Below, in pieces: positions 9,500 through 19,128 of a stretch of 64,000 nt of DNA. The stretch is from contig NZ_WSSB01000001.1 of assembly GCF_009831765.1 (NCBI RefSeq), positions 296,180-360,179 on the forward strand. Direction: 5' to 3'. Position numbers and translations under genes: made by a program. Source of the DNA: Craterilacuibacter sinensis. GTDB lineage: Bacteria > Pseudomonadota > Gammaproteobacteria > Burkholderiales > Chromobacteriaceae. The notes beneath the pieces are model-generated. The model saw only the letters and a list, made by a program, of their open reading frames with translations. It did not search any database and was not told the DNA's origin. Within the stretch, counting starts at the first letter, position 1. Each line of letters begins with the position of its first letter.

Positions 9500-12328
9500 A
9501 TGATGCAAGCCATGTTTGGCCATTCCTACCTGTTTGGCGGGAATGCACCTTTCATCGAGGAGCTGTACGAGCAGTACCTTGCTGATCCGAGCTCCACCCC
9601 TGACCAGTGGCGTGAATATTTTGACAAGCTGTCCCTTGCCCCGGGTGCGGCCGAGCGCGATGTGCCGCATCTGCCCATCCAGCAGTCGTTTATCCAGCTG
9701 ACGAAAAAGCCGGTAGCCGGCCAGCGTGTGAGCGCGGTAGGCGACTGGGAGTCCATGCAAAAGCAGGTGGCGGTACTGAAGCTGATTTCGGCTTACCGCG
9801 TACTGGGTTCGCGTCACGCCAACCTTGACCCGCTCAAGCGCATGGATCAGGTGCAGTTGCGTGAACTCGATCCGGCCACCCATGGCCTGACCGATGCGGA
9901 TATGGCTTTGCAGTTCAATATCGGCTCAATGATCGGCCCGCAGCAGTTGCCGCTGTCCGAGATTCTGGCCCGCTTGAAGCAGACCTACTGCGGCAATATC
10001 GGCGTCGAGTATATGCATGTCACCCAGACCGAGGAAAAGCGCTGGGTACAGCGCCGCTTCGAGGGCGACCTGTCCACGCCGCATTATGATGCCCAGAGCA
10101 AGCGCCGCATCCTCAAGCAGATTACCGCCGCCGAAACGCTGGAGCGCTATCTGCATACCCGCTATGTCGGCCAGAAGCGCTTCTCGCTCGAAGGTGGCGA
10201 AAGCATGATCGCGGCGCTGGATCATCTGATCCAGAACGCAACGGCGCAGGGCGTGCAGGAACTGATTATCGGCATGGCCCACCGTGGCCGTCTGAACGTA
10301 CTGGTCAACACGCTGGGCAAGCTGCCGCGCGACCTGTTTGCCGAGTTCGAAGGCAAGCCGGCGAAGGAGTTGGCTTCCGGCGACGTGAAATACCATATGG
10401 GCTTCTCCAGCGACATTCCGACGCCTAACGGCCCGATGCATGTTTCGCTGGCGTTCAACCCGTCCCACCTCGAAATCGTCAACCCGGTGGTTGAAGGTTC
10501 GGTGCGCGCGCGCCAGCAGCGACGCAAGGATGGCGAGCGCAAGACCGTGGTGCCGGTGCTGCTGCACGGCGACTCGGCCTTTGGCGGCCTGGGTGTCAAC
10601 CAGGGTACGTTCAACCTGTCGCAGACGCGCGGTTACGGTACCGGCGGCACCATCCATATCGTGATCAACAACCAGGTCGGTTTCACCACCTCGGACACGC
10701 GCGATATCCGCTCTACCAGCTACTGCACCGACGTAGCCAAGATGATCGAAGCACCGATTTTCCACGTTAACGGCGATGACCCGGAAGCGGTGTGCTATGT
10801 GATGCAGGCGGCTCTCGACTACCGCATGACCTTTAACAAGGACGTGGTGATCGATCTGGTGTGCTTCCGTAAACTGGGCCACAACGAGGGCGATGATCCT
10901 TACCTGACCCAGCCGATGATGTACAAGAAGATCGCCAAGCATCCGGGCTCGCGTGCGCTGTACGCCGAGCGTCTGGTGGGCGAGGGCGTGATGAGCGCCG
11001 AAGAAGGGCAGGCGCTGATTCAGGCTTACCGCGATGCACTGGACAAGGGCGAGCACGTCGAGCAGACCGTGCTGACCAACTACCGCCGTGAGTTTGCCGT
11101 CGACTGGACCCCGTTTATGGGGACGGACTGGGCGCACCCGACCGATACCTCCTTGCCGCTGGCCGATATCCAGCGCCTGACCGAGAAATTCACCCAGGTG
11201 CCGGAAGGCTTCAAGCTGCACAATACGGTGGATCGCGTGGTCAAGGGCCGTATCGCCATGGCCGCCGGCGAGCAGCCGGTAGACTGGGGCATGGCCGAAA
11301 CGCTGGCTTACGCATCCCTGGTCGAGTCCGGCTATGGCGTGCGTATCTCGGGTGAAGACTCGGGACGCGGCACCTTCAGTCACCGCCATGCGGTGTTCCA
11401 TGACCAGAACCGCGAGAAGTGGGACGACGGCAGCTATGTGCCGCTGCGCCATATGTCGGAAAACCAGGGCGACTTCCTGGTCATCGACTCCATCCTCAAC
11501 GAAGAGGCGGTGCTGGCCTACGAGTATGGCTATGCCTGCAACAGCCCGGACCAGCTGGTGATCTGGGAAGCCCAGTTCGGTGACTTCGCCAACGGCGCCC
11601 AGGTGGCCATCGACCAGTTTATCGCCTCGGGCGAAACCAAGTGGGGCCGCCTGTGCGGTCTGACCACCATCTTGCCGCATGGCTACGATGGTCAGGGCCC
11701 TGAGCACTCGTCGGCTCGTCTGGAGCGCTGGTTGCAGCTGTGCGCCGAGCACAATATGCAAATCGTGATGCCGTCCGAAGCCAGCCAGATGTTCCATGTG
11801 CTGCGCCGCCAGATGCTGCGTCCGTTCCGTAAACCGCTGGTGATCTTCCTGTCCAAGCGTCTGTTGCGCTTCAAGGATTCGATGAGCGCGATCGAGGATT
11901 GCAGCAACGGCTCCTTCCGTGCCGTGATTGGCGACAACGCGATGGCCGACCCGAAAAAGGTCAAGCGCGTTCTCTTGTGTGCCGGTCAGGTGTATTACGA
12001 CCTGGTTGCCGGCCGCAAAGAGCGCGAACTGGAACAGGATGTCGCCATCGTGCGCATCGAGCAGCTCTATCCCTTCCCGACCGAACAGGTGGCCGCAGAG
12101 CTTGCCCGCTTCCCTAAGGCGAGCGAGGTGGTGTGGGTGCAGGAAGAGCCGAAGAATCAGGGCGCCTGGTACCAGTTGCGTCACCGTCTGGAAGACCTGA
12201 TGGGGGCCAAACAGACGCTGTCTTATGCGGCCCGCCCTTCGTCCGCATCGCCGGCGGTTGGCTATATGAGCAAACACGTAGCCCAACTGAAGGCTTTTGT
12301 CGAAGAAGCCCTGTCGTTCGGCAAATAA
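9500..12328 (+). CDS. sucA: 2-oxoglutarate dehydrogenase E1 component
   Basis: Thiamine-diphosphate enzyme that decarboxylates 2-oxoglutarate and transfers the succinyl group to the lipoyl arm of SucB. The 942 residues (E. coli SucA has 933) begin with the typical SucA N-terminus (GHSYLFGGNAPFIEELYEQY). They contain the core IIGMAHRGRLNVL, the ThDP/Mg region HGDSAFGGLGVNQGT with INNQVGFTTS, and the C-terminal transketolase-like half (SGEDSGRGTFSHRHAV). ATG 9500 is preceded by AAAGGG. The open frame back to 9398 lies in the terminator region and is not coding. Confidence 0.98.
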   Translation: MMQAMFGHSYLFGGNAPFIEELYEQYLADPSSTPDQWREYFDKLSLAPGAAERDVPHLPIQQSFIQLTKKPVAGQRVSAVGDWESMQKQVAVLKLISAYRVLGSRHANLDPLKRMDQVQLRELDPATHGLTDADMALQFNIGSMIGPQQLPLSEILARLKQTYCGNIGVEYMHVTQTEEKRWVQRRFEGDLSTPHYDAQSKRRILKQITAAETLERYLHTRYVGQKRFSLEGGESMIAALDHLIQNATAQGVQELIIGMAHRGRLNVLVNTLGKLPRDLFAEFEGKPAKELASGDVKYHMGFSSDIPTPNGPMHVSLAFNPSHLEIVNPVVEGSVRARQQRRKDGERKTVVPVLLHGDSAFGGLGVNQGTFNLSQTRGYGTGGTIHIVINNQVGFTTSDTRDIRSTSYCTDVAKMIEAPIFHVNGDDPEAVCYVMQAALDYRMTFNKDVVIDLVCFRKLGHNEGDDPYLTQPMMYKKIAKHPGSRALYAERLVGEGVMSAEEGQALIQAYRDALDKGEHVEQTVLTNYRREFAVDWTPFMGTDWAHPTDTSLPLADIQRLTEKFTQVPEGFKLHNTVDRVVKGRIAMAAGEQPVDWGMAETLAYASLVESGYGVRISGEDSGRGTFSHRHAVFHDQNREKWDDGSYVPLRHMSENQGDFLVIDSILNEEAVLAYEYGYACNSPDQLVIWEAQFGDFANGAQVAIDQFIASGETKWGRLCGLTTILPHGYDGQGPEHSSARLERWLQLCAEHNMQIVMPSEASQMFHVLRRQMLRPFRKPLVIFLSKRLLRFKDSMSAIEDCSNGSFRAVIGDNAMADPKKVKRVLLCAGQVYYDLVAGRKERELEQDVAIVRIEQLYPFPTEQVAAELARFPKASEVVWVQEEPKNQGAWYQLRHRLEDLMGAKQTLSYAARPSSASPAVGYMSKHVAQLKAFVEEALSFGK

Positions 12329-12352
12329 GATCACACCTGAAGTGCTAGTTCC

Positions 12353-12373
12353 GGGGCCGCATGCAGCGGCCCC
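12353..12373 (+). other. Intercistronic hairpin sucA/sucB
   Basis: Perfect 8-bp stem GGGGCCGC-atgca-GCGGCCCC, without a T-run, ending just before the sucB Shine-Dalgarno (ACGGAG). More likely an RNA processing or stability element than a terminator. Confidence 0.7.
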
Positions 12374-12387
12374 CAACGGAGAAGAAT

Positions 12388-13620
12388 ATGATTATCGAAG
12401 TCAAAGTTCCGCAACTGCCCGAGTCCGTATCCGAAGCCACGCTGATGAGCTGGCACAAAAAGGTCGGTGAAGCCGTCGCCCGCGACGAAAACCTGATCGA
12501 TCTGGAAACCGACAAAGTCGTGCTGGAGTTGCCGGCACCGCTGGCAGGTGTGATCGTTGAAATTATCGAAGCCGATGGCGCTACCGTCGTGTCCGGTCAG
12601 CTGATTGCCCGTATCGACACCGCAGCCAAGGCAGGCGACGTTGCCCCTGCTGCCGCGCCGGAAGTGGCGGCAGTTGCCGCTGCGCCTGCTGCAGCCATGC
12701 CGTCGGCCGCCAAACTGGCCGCCGAGAGTGGCGTGAATCTGGCGAATGTTGCCGGTTCCGGTCGTGATGGCCGCATCCTGAAAGAAGATGTACAGGCTGC
12801 CGCTGCCAAGCCGCTGGCGCCGGTACAGGCCGGCCCGGTACTGGCTGCGCCTTCCAGCGTGAGCGGTGCAGCGCTGGCCAGCACCCCATCGGTGGTAAAC
12901 GCCGGTGCGCTGCTGTCTGATCGTCCTGAACAGCGCGTGCCGATGAGCCGCCTGCGTCAGCGCGTAGCCGAGCGTCTGCTGCAAAGCCAGGCTCAAAACG
13001 CCATCCTCACCACCTTCAATGAAGTGAATATGAAGCCGGTGATGGATCTGCGCGCCAAGTACAAGGACAAGTTCGAGAAGGAGCACGGCGTCAAGCTGGG
13101 TTTCATGTCCTTCTTCGTCAAGGCGGCAGTCGCAGCACTGAAGAAATTCCCGGTGGTGAACGCCTCGGTTGACGGCAATGACATCCTGTATCACGGCTAC
13201 TTCGATATCGGTATCGCCGTGGGCAGCCCGCGCGGTCTGGTGGTACCTATCCTGCGCAACGCCGACCAGATGTCTATCGCCGAAATCGAGAAGCAGATTG
13301 CCGAGTTTGCGGTCAAGGCACGCGACGGCAAGCTGTCGATGGAAGACCTGACCGGCGGCACCTTCTCCATCACCAACGGTGGCACTTTCGGCTCGATGAT
13401 GTCCACGCCTATCATCAACCCGCCACAATCGGCGATTCTGGGCATGCACGCGACCAAAGATCGCGCAGTTGTTGAGAATGGTCAGATCGTTGCGCGCCCG
13501 ATGATGTATCTTGCGCTCTCTTACGACCACCGTATCATCGATGGTCGCGAGGCGGTGCTGACGCTGGTGACGATCAAGGATCTGCTAGAAGACCCGGCCC
13601 GCCTCATTCTTGATTTGTAA
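12388..13620 (+). CDS. sucB: Dihydrolipoamide succinyltransferase (E2)
   Basis: Core of the 2-oxoglutarate dehydrogenase complex; moves the succinyl group from its lipoyl arm to CoA. The 410 residues comprise a lipoyl domain with modifiable Lys43 ([13 protein letters not shown]), an Ala/Pro linker, an E3/E1-binding domain (about 108-145, [20 protein letters not shown]), a second linker, and the catalytic domain ending with the HxxxDG site in [12 protein letters not shown]. Start 12388 is after GGAGAAGA. Followed by a hairpin and a 61-aa ORF rather than directly by lpdA. Confidence 0.98.
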   Translation: MIIEVKVPQLPESVSEATLMSWHKKVGEAVARDENLIDLETDKVVLELPAPLAGVIVEIIEADGATVVSGQLIARIDTAAKAGDVAPAAAPEVAAVAAAPAAAMPSAAKLAAESGVNLANVAGSGRDGRILKEDVQAAAAKPLAPVQAGPVLAAPSSVSGAALASTPSVVNAGALLSDRPEQRVPMSRLRQRVAERLLQSQAQNAILTTFNEVNMKPVMDLRAKYKDKFEKEHGVKLGFMSFFVKAAVAALKKFPVVNASVDGNDILYHGYFDIGIAVGSPRGLVVPILRNADQMSIAEIEKQIAEFAVKARDGKLSMEDLTGGTFSITNGGTFGSMMSTPIINPPQSAILGMHATKDRAVVENGQIVARPMMYLALSYDHRIIDGREAVLTLVTIKDLLEDPARLILDL

Positions 13621-13629
13621 TCCGGCCTG

Positions 13630-13664
13630 CCGGCTGCGGCGCCCGTGAAGGGCGCAGCAGCCGG
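13630..13664 (+). other. Intercistronic hairpin sucB/61-aa ORF
   Basis: Long GC-rich stem: CCGGCTGC pairs with GCAGCCGG, and inside it GCGCCC pairs with GGGCGC around a gtgaa loop. No T-run follows. Similar in position to the sucA/sucB hairpin. Confidence 0.7.
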
Positions 13665-13691
13665 TGCGCCACAAGACATGAACGGAGCTTT

Positions 13692-13877
13692 ATGAATATC
13701 CCCGACTGGTTCTACGGCATTGCTTCCATCCTCGCCGCTTTTGCTTTGGCTTTCTTGATGATCAAGAAGCGCAAAATGGGGGTGAAGGAAGACTGGTTCT
13801 CGACCTTCGGTAAATCCATCCTGATCCTGTTCATGATTGCATTCGGTATCTTGCTGCTTGCTGTCAGCAAGACCTGA
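13692..13877 (+). CDS. Small membrane protein in the suc operon (unknown)
   Basis: Unrecognised protein of 61 residues (MNIPDWFYGIASILAAFALA start). Two hydrophobic helices are predicted by eye, about 7-24 and 42-58, separated by a charged stretch (KKRKMGVKEDWFSTFGKS) that is probably cytoplasmic. GGAG precedes the ATG. It lies 71 bp after sucB and 51 bp before lpdA on the same strand, so it is almost certainly co-transcribed with the 2-oxoglutarate dehydrogenase genes. No catalytic motif is visible; function unknown. Confidence 0.75.
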   Translation: MNIPDWFYGIASILAAFALAFLMIKKRKMGVKEDWFSTFGKSILILFMIAFGILLLAVSKT

Positions 13878-13928
13878 GCCGGCGCCTGCCCACTGCGGGT
13901 AGCGCTTGGCCTATCAAGGGAATACACC

Positions 13929-15359
13929 ATGAGCCAACAATTCGACGTCGTTGTGATCGGCGCCGGCCCCGGCGGTTATGTTGCCGCTATTCGTGCCGCC
14001 CAGCTGGGCTTTAATACTGCCTGTATCGATGCCTTTGTCGGTAAAAGCGGCAAGCCATCGCTGGGCGGTACCTGCCTGAACGTCGGTTGCATTCCATCCA
14101 AGGCGCTGTTGCAGTCGAGCGAAAACTTCCACGCCATTGCCCACGATTTTGCTGAGCACGGCATCAGCGTGGAAGGCGCCAAGTTTGACGCGGCCAAGAT
14201 GATTGCGCGCAAGGATGGCATCGTCGACAAGCTCACCGCCGGTATCGGTTTCTTGTTCAAGAAGAACAAGGTGACCAGTCTGCATGGCCTGGGCTCGCTC
14301 AAGGGCCGCAGCGGCGAGAAGTGGCAGCTGGAAGTGAAAAACGGCGACACGGTCGATGCCATTGAAGCGACGCATGTGATTGTTGCCACCGGCTCCAGCG
14401 TGCGCCAGTTGCCGGGTGTCACCATCGACAACGTCACCGTGCTCGACAACGAAGGCGCGCTGAATGTAGATGCCGTGCCTGCCCGTCTGGGCGTGATCGG
14501 TGCCGGTGTGATCGGTCTGGAAATGGGTTCGGTGTGGAAGCGCGTCGGTGCCGACGTCACCATCCTAGAAGCCATGCCGACCTTCCTCGCCGCGGCCGAC
14601 CAGCAAATTGCCAAGGAAGCCTTCAAGACGCTGACCAAAAACACCGGGCTGGATATCAAGCTGGGCGTGAAGATAGGCGAGATCAAGAATCTGGGTGACA
14701 AGGTCAGCGTAGCTTATGAAGTCGGCGGCGAAGCGACGGTGGCCGAATTCGACAAGCTGATCGTCTCCATCGGCCGCGTGCCGAATACCAGCGGCCTGGG
14801 GGCCGACGCGGTCGGCTTGCAGCTGGACGAGCGCGGCTTCGTGGTGGTGGACGACAACTGCCACACCAATTTGCCGAATGTGTGGGCGATTGGCGATGTG
14901 GTGCGTGGCCCTATGCTGGCACACAAGGCGTCCGAAGAGGGCGTGGCGGTGGCCGAGCGCATCGCCGGTCAGAAGCCGCATGTCGACTTTAACGTGATCC
15001 CGTGGGTGATTTACACCAGTCCGGAAATCGCCTGGGTCGGCAAGACCGAAGAGCAACTCAAGGCCGCAGGCATCGAGTACAAGAAGGGCTCTTCCGGCTT
15101 TGCCGCCAACGGTCGCGCGCTGGGTCTGGGTCAGGCACAAGGCACGGTTAAAATCCTGGCCTGTGCCAAAACCGACCGCATCCTGGGTCTGCATATGATC
15201 GGGCCTATGGTGTCCGAACTGGTGACCGAAGGCGTGGTATCCATGGAATTCAAGGCAGCCAGCGAAGATCTGGCGCGCATTATCCATGCCCATCCGTCCT
15301 TGTCCGAAGTGGTGCACGAAGCGGCGCTGGCCGTTGACAAGCGCGCACTGCACGGTTGA
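13929..15359 (+). CDS. lpdA: Dihydrolipoamide dehydrogenase (E3)
   Basis: Reoxidises the dihydrolipoyl arm of E2 with FAD and NAD+. The 476 residues show the FAD fold [13 protein letters not shown] (11-23), the redox disulfide Cys49/Cys54 in [13 protein letters not shown], the NAD fold [13 protein letters not shown], the second FAD motif [10 protein letters not shown], and the C-terminal base His-Glu in [13 protein letters not shown]. There is no N-terminal lipoyl domain, unlike some Neisseria Lpd proteins. Its place in the suc cluster points to the 2-oxoglutarate complex. Confidence 0.97.
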   Translation: MSQQFDVVVIGAGPGGYVAAIRAAQLGFNTACIDAFVGKSGKPSLGGTCLNVGCIPSKALLQSSENFHAIAHDFAEHGISVEGAKFDAAKMIARKDGIVDKLTAGIGFLFKKNKVTSLHGLGSLKGRSGEKWQLEVKNGDTVDAIEATHVIVATGSSVRQLPGVTIDNVTVLDNEGALNVDAVPARLGVIGAGVIGLEMGSVWKRVGADVTILEAMPTFLAAADQQIAKEAFKTLTKNTGLDIKLGVKIGEIKNLGDKVSVAYEVGGEATVAEFDKLIVSIGRVPNTSGLGADAVGLQLDERGFVVVDDNCHTNLPNVWAIGDVVRGPMLAHKASEEGVAVAERIAGQKPHVDFNVIPWVIYTSPEIAWVGKTEEQLKAAGIEYKKGSSGFAANGRALGLGQAQGTVKILACAKTDRILGLHMIGPMVSELVTEGVVSMEFKAASEDLARIIHAHPSLSEVVHEAALAVDKRALHG

Positions 15360-15404
15360 TTGAATCCGGCCGGCTCTTCGGGGCTGGTCTTATGAAAGTG
15401 CCTG

Positions 15405-15668
15405 ATGGAGTTGATTGCCAACGCAGTCATGCTGGGCGTGCTGATGCTGGTGGCAGCCTTGATGTGGCTAGTGAAAATCGGCTTTGATGAGGCCGGCGTA
15501 TTCGACCGTATGCGGGGGATCAAGCTGTTTCTGGCTGGTGCGACCTTCCCCGTTTCGGTCTATGTCATGTCGGGTGCCGCCAGACGGCGCCTGAAATGGC
15601 CTGTGTTGCTGGCGTGTGTGGGCGGCATTTTGCTGATTGCCATCCGTGTGCGTTACGCCGCGCCCTGA
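15405..15668 (+). CDS. Small membrane protein between lpdA and sucC (unknown)
   Basis: Unrecognised 87-residue protein with three hydrophobic segments (about 3-25, 39-56 and 66-82) and basic loops (DRMRGIK, RRRLKW). It starts 46 bp after lpdA and lies 102 bp before sucC, on the same strand. The Shine-Dalgarno is weak. Co-transcription with the suc genes is likely from position. Nothing identifies a function; whether it and the 61-aa ORF work together is unknown. Confidence 0.65.
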   Translation: MELIANAVMLGVLMLVAALMWLVKIGFDEAGVFDRMRGIKLFLAGATFPVSVYVMSGAARRRLKWPVLLACVGGILLIAIRVRYAAP

Positions 15669-15691
15669 TTTCCCGTAGCGAAGCCCAGGCT

Positions 15692-15752
15692 CTAAGGCGC
15701 AAGCCTTAGGGCAAAAAAAATCAGGATGGCTCATGAAGGCCGTCCGATTTCC
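15692..15752 (+). other. Two hairpins in the sucC leader
   Basis: CTAAGGC-gcaa-GCCTTAG (15692-15709), then a longer imperfect stem (15718-15752) pairing AAATC/GATTT and GGATGGC/GCCGTCC with one G-U. An A-run, not a T-run, lies between, so a simple terminator is unlikely on this strand. Confidence 0.5.
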
Positions 15753-15770
15753 AATAAAAGGAAACCATAA

Positions 15771-16940
15771 ATGAACCTGCACGAATACCAAGCGAAAGAG
15801 CTGCTGGCCCGTTACGGCCTGCCGGTACAAAAAGGCATTCTGGCCGCTACGGCTGAAGAAGCTGCCGCCGCCTACGATGCGCTGGGCGGCAAGTTTGCCG
15901 TGGTCAAGGCCCAGGTGCATGCCGGTGGTCGTGGCAAGGCAGGCGGTGTGAAAGTGGTGAAAAGCCGCGAAGAAGCCGCTGCCGAAGCCGCGCGCCTGAT
16001 CGGCACCAATCTGGTGACCTACCAGACCGACGCCGCCGGCCAGCCGGTGCATTCGGTACTGGTGTGCGAAGACATGTATCCGGTTGAGCGCGAGCTGTAT
16101 CTGGGTGCCGTGGTTGACCGTGGCAGCCAGCGCGTAGTGTTTATGGTCTCCACCGAAGGCGGTGTCGAGATTGAAAAAGTCGCCGAAGAAACCCCGGAAA
16201 AAATCATCAAGGTCGAAGTCGATCCGCTGGTTGGCATGCAGCCATTCCAGGCACGCGATTGCGCCTTTGCTTTGGGTCTGAAGGGCGCGCAAATTGCTGC
16301 ATTCAGCAAGCTGATGCTGGGCGCGTACGACGCGTTTATGGAAAACGACTTTGCCCTGTTCGAAGTGAACCCGCTGGCGCTGCGCGAAAACGGCGAACTG
16401 GCTTGCGTGGACGGCAAGATCAACCTCGACTCCAACGCGCTGTACCGCCACCCGGAACTGCTGGCGATGCGCGACAAGAGCCAGGAGAACGAGCGCGAAG
16501 TGAAAGCGTCCGAGTTTGACCTCAACTATGTGGCGCTGGAAGGCAATATAGGCTGCATGGTGAACGGTGCTGGCCTTGCGATGGCCACCATGGACATCAT
16601 CAAGCTCAAGGGTGGTCAGCCGGCCAACTTCCTTGATGTAGGCGGTGGCGCTACCAAGGAGCGCGTGGTTGAAGCGTTCAAGCTGATTCTGGCCGACAGC
16701 TCGGTCAAGGGCGTGCTGATCAACATCTTCGGCGGCATCGTGCGTTGCGACATGATCGCCGAAGCCATTATCGCGGCCGTGAAGGAAGTCAATGTCACGG
16801 TACCGGTAGTGGTGCGTCTGGAAGGCAATAATGCCGAACTGGGTGCCAAGATCCTGGAAGAATCCGGTCTCAAGCTGACTTCGGCCCAAGGTCTGAACGA
16901 CGCGGCCGAGAAGATTGTTGCCGCCGTAGCTGCCCTGTAA
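15771..16940 (+). CDS. sucC: Succinyl-CoA synthetase beta subunit
   Basis: With SucD converts succinyl-CoA to succinate while making ATP or GTP. The 389 residues match the family length. The N-terminal ATP-grasp domain begins [19 protein letters not shown] and includes [17 protein letters not shown]; the C-terminal ligase/flavodoxin-like domain contains [26 protein letters not shown] precedes the ATG. It is followed by sucD after 27 bp. Confidence 0.98.
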   Translation: MNLHEYQAKELLARYGLPVQKGILAATAEEAAAAYDALGGKFAVVKAQVHAGGRGKAGGVKVVKSREEAAAEAARLIGTNLVTYQTDAAGQPVHSVLVCEDMYPVERELYLGAVVDRGSQRVVFMVSTEGGVEIEKVAEETPEKIIKVEVDPLVGMQPFQARDCAFALGLKGAQIAAFSKLMLGAYDAFMENDFALFEVNPLALRENGELACVDGKINLDSNALYRHPELLAMRDKSQENEREVKASEFDLNYVALEGNIGCMVNGAGLAMATMDIIKLKGGQPANFLDVGGGATKERVVEAFKLILADSSVKGVLINIFGGIVRCDMIAEAIIAAVKEVNVTVPVVVRLEGNNAELGAKILEESGLKLTSAQGLNDAAEKIVAAVAAL

Positions 16941-16967
16941 TCACCCGCACCGAACAAGGATATCAAG

Positions 16968-17852
16968 ATGAGCGTTCTCGTAAATAAAGACACGAAGGTG
17001 CTGGTGCAGGGCTTTACCGGCAAAAACGGGACTTTCCACGCCGAGCAGGCGCTGAAAGTCGGCACCAAGGTGGTTGGCGGTGTGACCCCGGGCAAGGGCG
17101 GTTCCGAGCATCTGGGTCTGCCGGTGTTCAACACCATGAAGGATGCGGTACGTGAAACCCAGGCCGATGCTTCGGTAATCTATGTACCGGCAGCTTTTGC
17201 CAAGGATTCCATCCTCGAAGCCGTCGCCTCCGGCGTGAAACTGATTGTCTGCATCACCGAAGGCGTGCCGACACTGGACATGCTGTATGTGAAAAAAGCC
17301 GTCGACGAAGCCGGCGTGCGCCTGATCGGCCCGAACTGCCCAGGCATCATCACCCCGGGCGAGTGCAAGATCGGCATCATGCCATGGCACATCCACAACC
17401 CGGGCCGTATCGGCATCGTCAGCCGCTCCGGCACGCTGACTTATGAAGCCGTGGCACAGACCACCGCTCTGGGTCTGGGCCAGTCGACCTGTATCGGTAT
17501 CGGTGGCGACCCTATCCCGGGTCTGTCGCATATCGATGCGCTCAAACTGTTCCAGGATGATCCGGATACCGACGCCATCGTAATGATCGGTGAAATCGGT
17601 GGTTCGGCCGAAGAAGAAGCGGCCGAATTTGCCAAGTCCTATGTGACCAAGCCGGTCGTTGGCTATATCGCTGGCGTGACCGCCCCTAAAGGCAAGCGCA
17701 TGGGCCACGCCGGTGCCATCATCTCCGGCGGCAAGGGCACGGCCGAAGAGAAATTCAAGGCTTTCGAGAAAGCCGGCATCGCCTACACCCGCAGCCCGGC
17801 CGAGATCGGCAAGACCATGTACGAGCTGCTCAAAAGCAAGAACATGATCTGA
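16968..17852 (+). CDS. sucD: Succinyl-CoA synthetase alpha subunit
   Basis: Binds CoA and carries the phosphohistidine intermediate of the SucCD reaction. The 294 residues include the CoA-binding start [18 protein letters not shown], the segment [17 protein letters not shown], and the active-site histidine in [17 protein letters not shown] near residue 246. It closes the suc operon and is followed by a strong terminator. Confidence 0.98.
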   Translation: MSVLVNKDTKVLVQGFTGKNGTFHAEQALKVGTKVVGGVTPGKGGSEHLGLPVFNTMKDAVRETQADASVIYVPAAFAKDSILEAVASGVKLIVCITEGVPTLDMLYVKKAVDEAGVRLIGPNCPGIITPGECKIGIMPWHIHNPGRIGIVSRSGTLTYEAVAQTTALGLGQSTCIGIGGDPIPGLSHIDALKLFQDDPDTDAIVMIGEIGGSAEEEAAEFAKSYVTKPVVGYIAGVTAPKGKRMGHAGAIISGGKGTAEEKFKAFEKAGIAYTRSPAEIGKTMYELLKSKNMI

Positions 17853-17874
17853 TAGATCGTCCAGTCAAAACCAG

Positions 17875-17906
17875 AAGCCGCCCGGGTAAACCGGGCGGCT
17901 TTTTTC
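17875..17906 (+). terminator. Rho-independent terminator after sucD
   Basis: GCCGCCCGG-gtaaa-CCGGGCGGC followed by six T. The T-run overlaps the stop codon of the convergent GlpD-like gene (17905-17907). Confidence 0.93.
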
Positions 17907-18984
17907 ATGTTCTGAGTTGCTGCTCCACACACAAAGCCACCTCGCGTGCCAGCGAAGGCGAGGTGGTCCACTTGCCGCCGAACACCGACAGCAAGCGGCC
18001 CTGCGTAATCAGCGCATGTTCGCGCTGCGCGCGGTTAGGGTCGCGTGCGCTTTTCAGTAGCGGCCTTATACCGGCATAACGCCCGCAAATCTCGGTTTCG
18101 CTTGCCGGCGGGAAGTAGTCGTTATAAAGCCTCAGCAGATAGATGGCCTCGGCATCGCTGCACGCGACTGGCGCATCGGGCGCTTGCCGCTGTTCGGTGG
18201 TGCCGATCAGGGTTTGTCCTTGCCAGGGCAGGACAAACACCACCCGCCGCTCGCCCGTTACTTCCAGCAGATAGCCTTGCGACAAGGGACGATCAAGCAC
18301 GATATGGCTGCCGCGTACCGTGTCCAGCATTAAGGGGCTGGCGATCTGGCTCTCGGTGAGTAAGCGCTCGGCCCACGGGCCGCAGGCATTGACGATGGCG
18401 TCAAACTGCAGGCGCTGCCCGCCTAGCTGCAGGCTGCCATCGCAGTTGATCCGGCTGACGAGCGCATGTTCATTGAGGCTGACGCCTGCCGTACGGGCTT
18501 GTTGTGCTGCCCATAAGCCCAGTCTGGCATCGTCCATCTGCGCATCGTAGTAGCGGTAGCCACCCAGCAACTGGTGCGGGCAAAGCCGGTCGCCGTTTTG
18601 CAATAGGGCAGCGGGCGGCACAAATGCATGACGGGGCAGGGCGGAATGCCCGGCCAGGTGGTCATAAAGCCACAAGCCGGCCTTGAGCTGCCAGCGCGAG
18701 CGGCGGGCGTGGCGATAGAGCGGCAGACAGATAGCCAGCGGGCTGGCCAGTTTGCTGTTTTGTGCCAGCCACCAGTCGCGGTCGGCCAGCGCACGCCGCA
18801 CCAGCGCAATCTCGCCGTTTTCCAGATAGCGCAGCCCGCCGTGCAACAGCTTGGATGAGGCCTGGCTTGTGTGTGAAATCAGCGTATCGCGTTCGAACAA
18901 GGTGACCGTGTGGCCTGCGCGCGCCAATGTCCATGCGCTCATCACGCCATTGATGCCACCTCCAATCACGGCAATTGCCGGCAT
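17905..18984 (-). CDS. GlpD-like FAD-dependent glycerol-3-phosphate dehydrogenase
   Basis: FAD oxidoreductase of the GlpD/DAO superfamily, 359 residues. The N-terminus has GGGINGVMSAWTLARAGHTV and the GlpD signature SQASSKLLHGGLRYLENGEI; near the C-terminus GRYAGIRPLL and SVFGGKWTTS fit the FAD domain. E. coli GlpD is about 500 residues, so this version lacks the helical C-terminal domain and is a short form. No glpF, glpK or glpR is nearby. GGAGGAGAGC before ATG 18984 fixes the start. Substrate is inferred from similarity to GlpD; another 2-hydroxyacid or polyol phosphate is possible. Confidence 0.8.
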   Translation of the reverse strand: MPAIAVIGGGINGVMSAWTLARAGHTVTLFERDTLISHTSQASSKLLHGGLRYLENGEIALVRRALADRDWWLAQNSKLASPLAICLPLYRHARRSRWQLKAGLWLYDHLAGHSALPRHAFVPPAALLQNGDRLCPHQLLGGYRYYDAQMDDARLGLWAAQQARTAGVSLNEHALVSRINCDGSLQLGGQRLQFDAIVNACGPWAERLLTESQIASPLMLDTVRGSHIVLDRPLSQGYLLEVTGERRVVFVLPWQGQTLIGTTEQRQAPDAPVACSDAEAIYLLRLYNDYFPPASETEICGRYAGIRPLLKSARDPNRAQREHALITQGRLLSVFGGKWTTSPSLAREVALCVEQQLRT

Positions 18985-19048
18985 GCTCTCCTCCACAGGC
19001 AATAAGGCGGCGCTTTTCCTGTCGCAAGCGCGAGGGATTGGCCGGGGC

Positions 19049-19062
19049 TTGATCTTGATCAA
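19049..19062. promoter_or_regulatory. Perfect FNR/ANR-type box
   Basis: TTGAT-CTTG-ATCAA matches the FNR consensus TTGAT-N4-ATCAA in all ten fixed positions. It is centred at 19055.5. A -10-like TTTAAT/TAATCT at 19083-19091 puts a plus-strand transcript start near 19097, making the box centre about -41.5, the classic activating position for the downstream DUF3149-type gene. Confidence 0.75.
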
Positions 19063-19128
19063 GTTGGCATTTTGCGTGCCAATTTAATCTTAATGCATAT
19101 TTTGTGAGCGAGCCGGGAGGAAAGTCAG

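Noticed and set aside
9926-12376. 816-codon minus-strand frame opposite sucA
   Set aside because: Long antisense frames are expected in GC-rich genes; the product is low-complexity and sucA is unmistakable.
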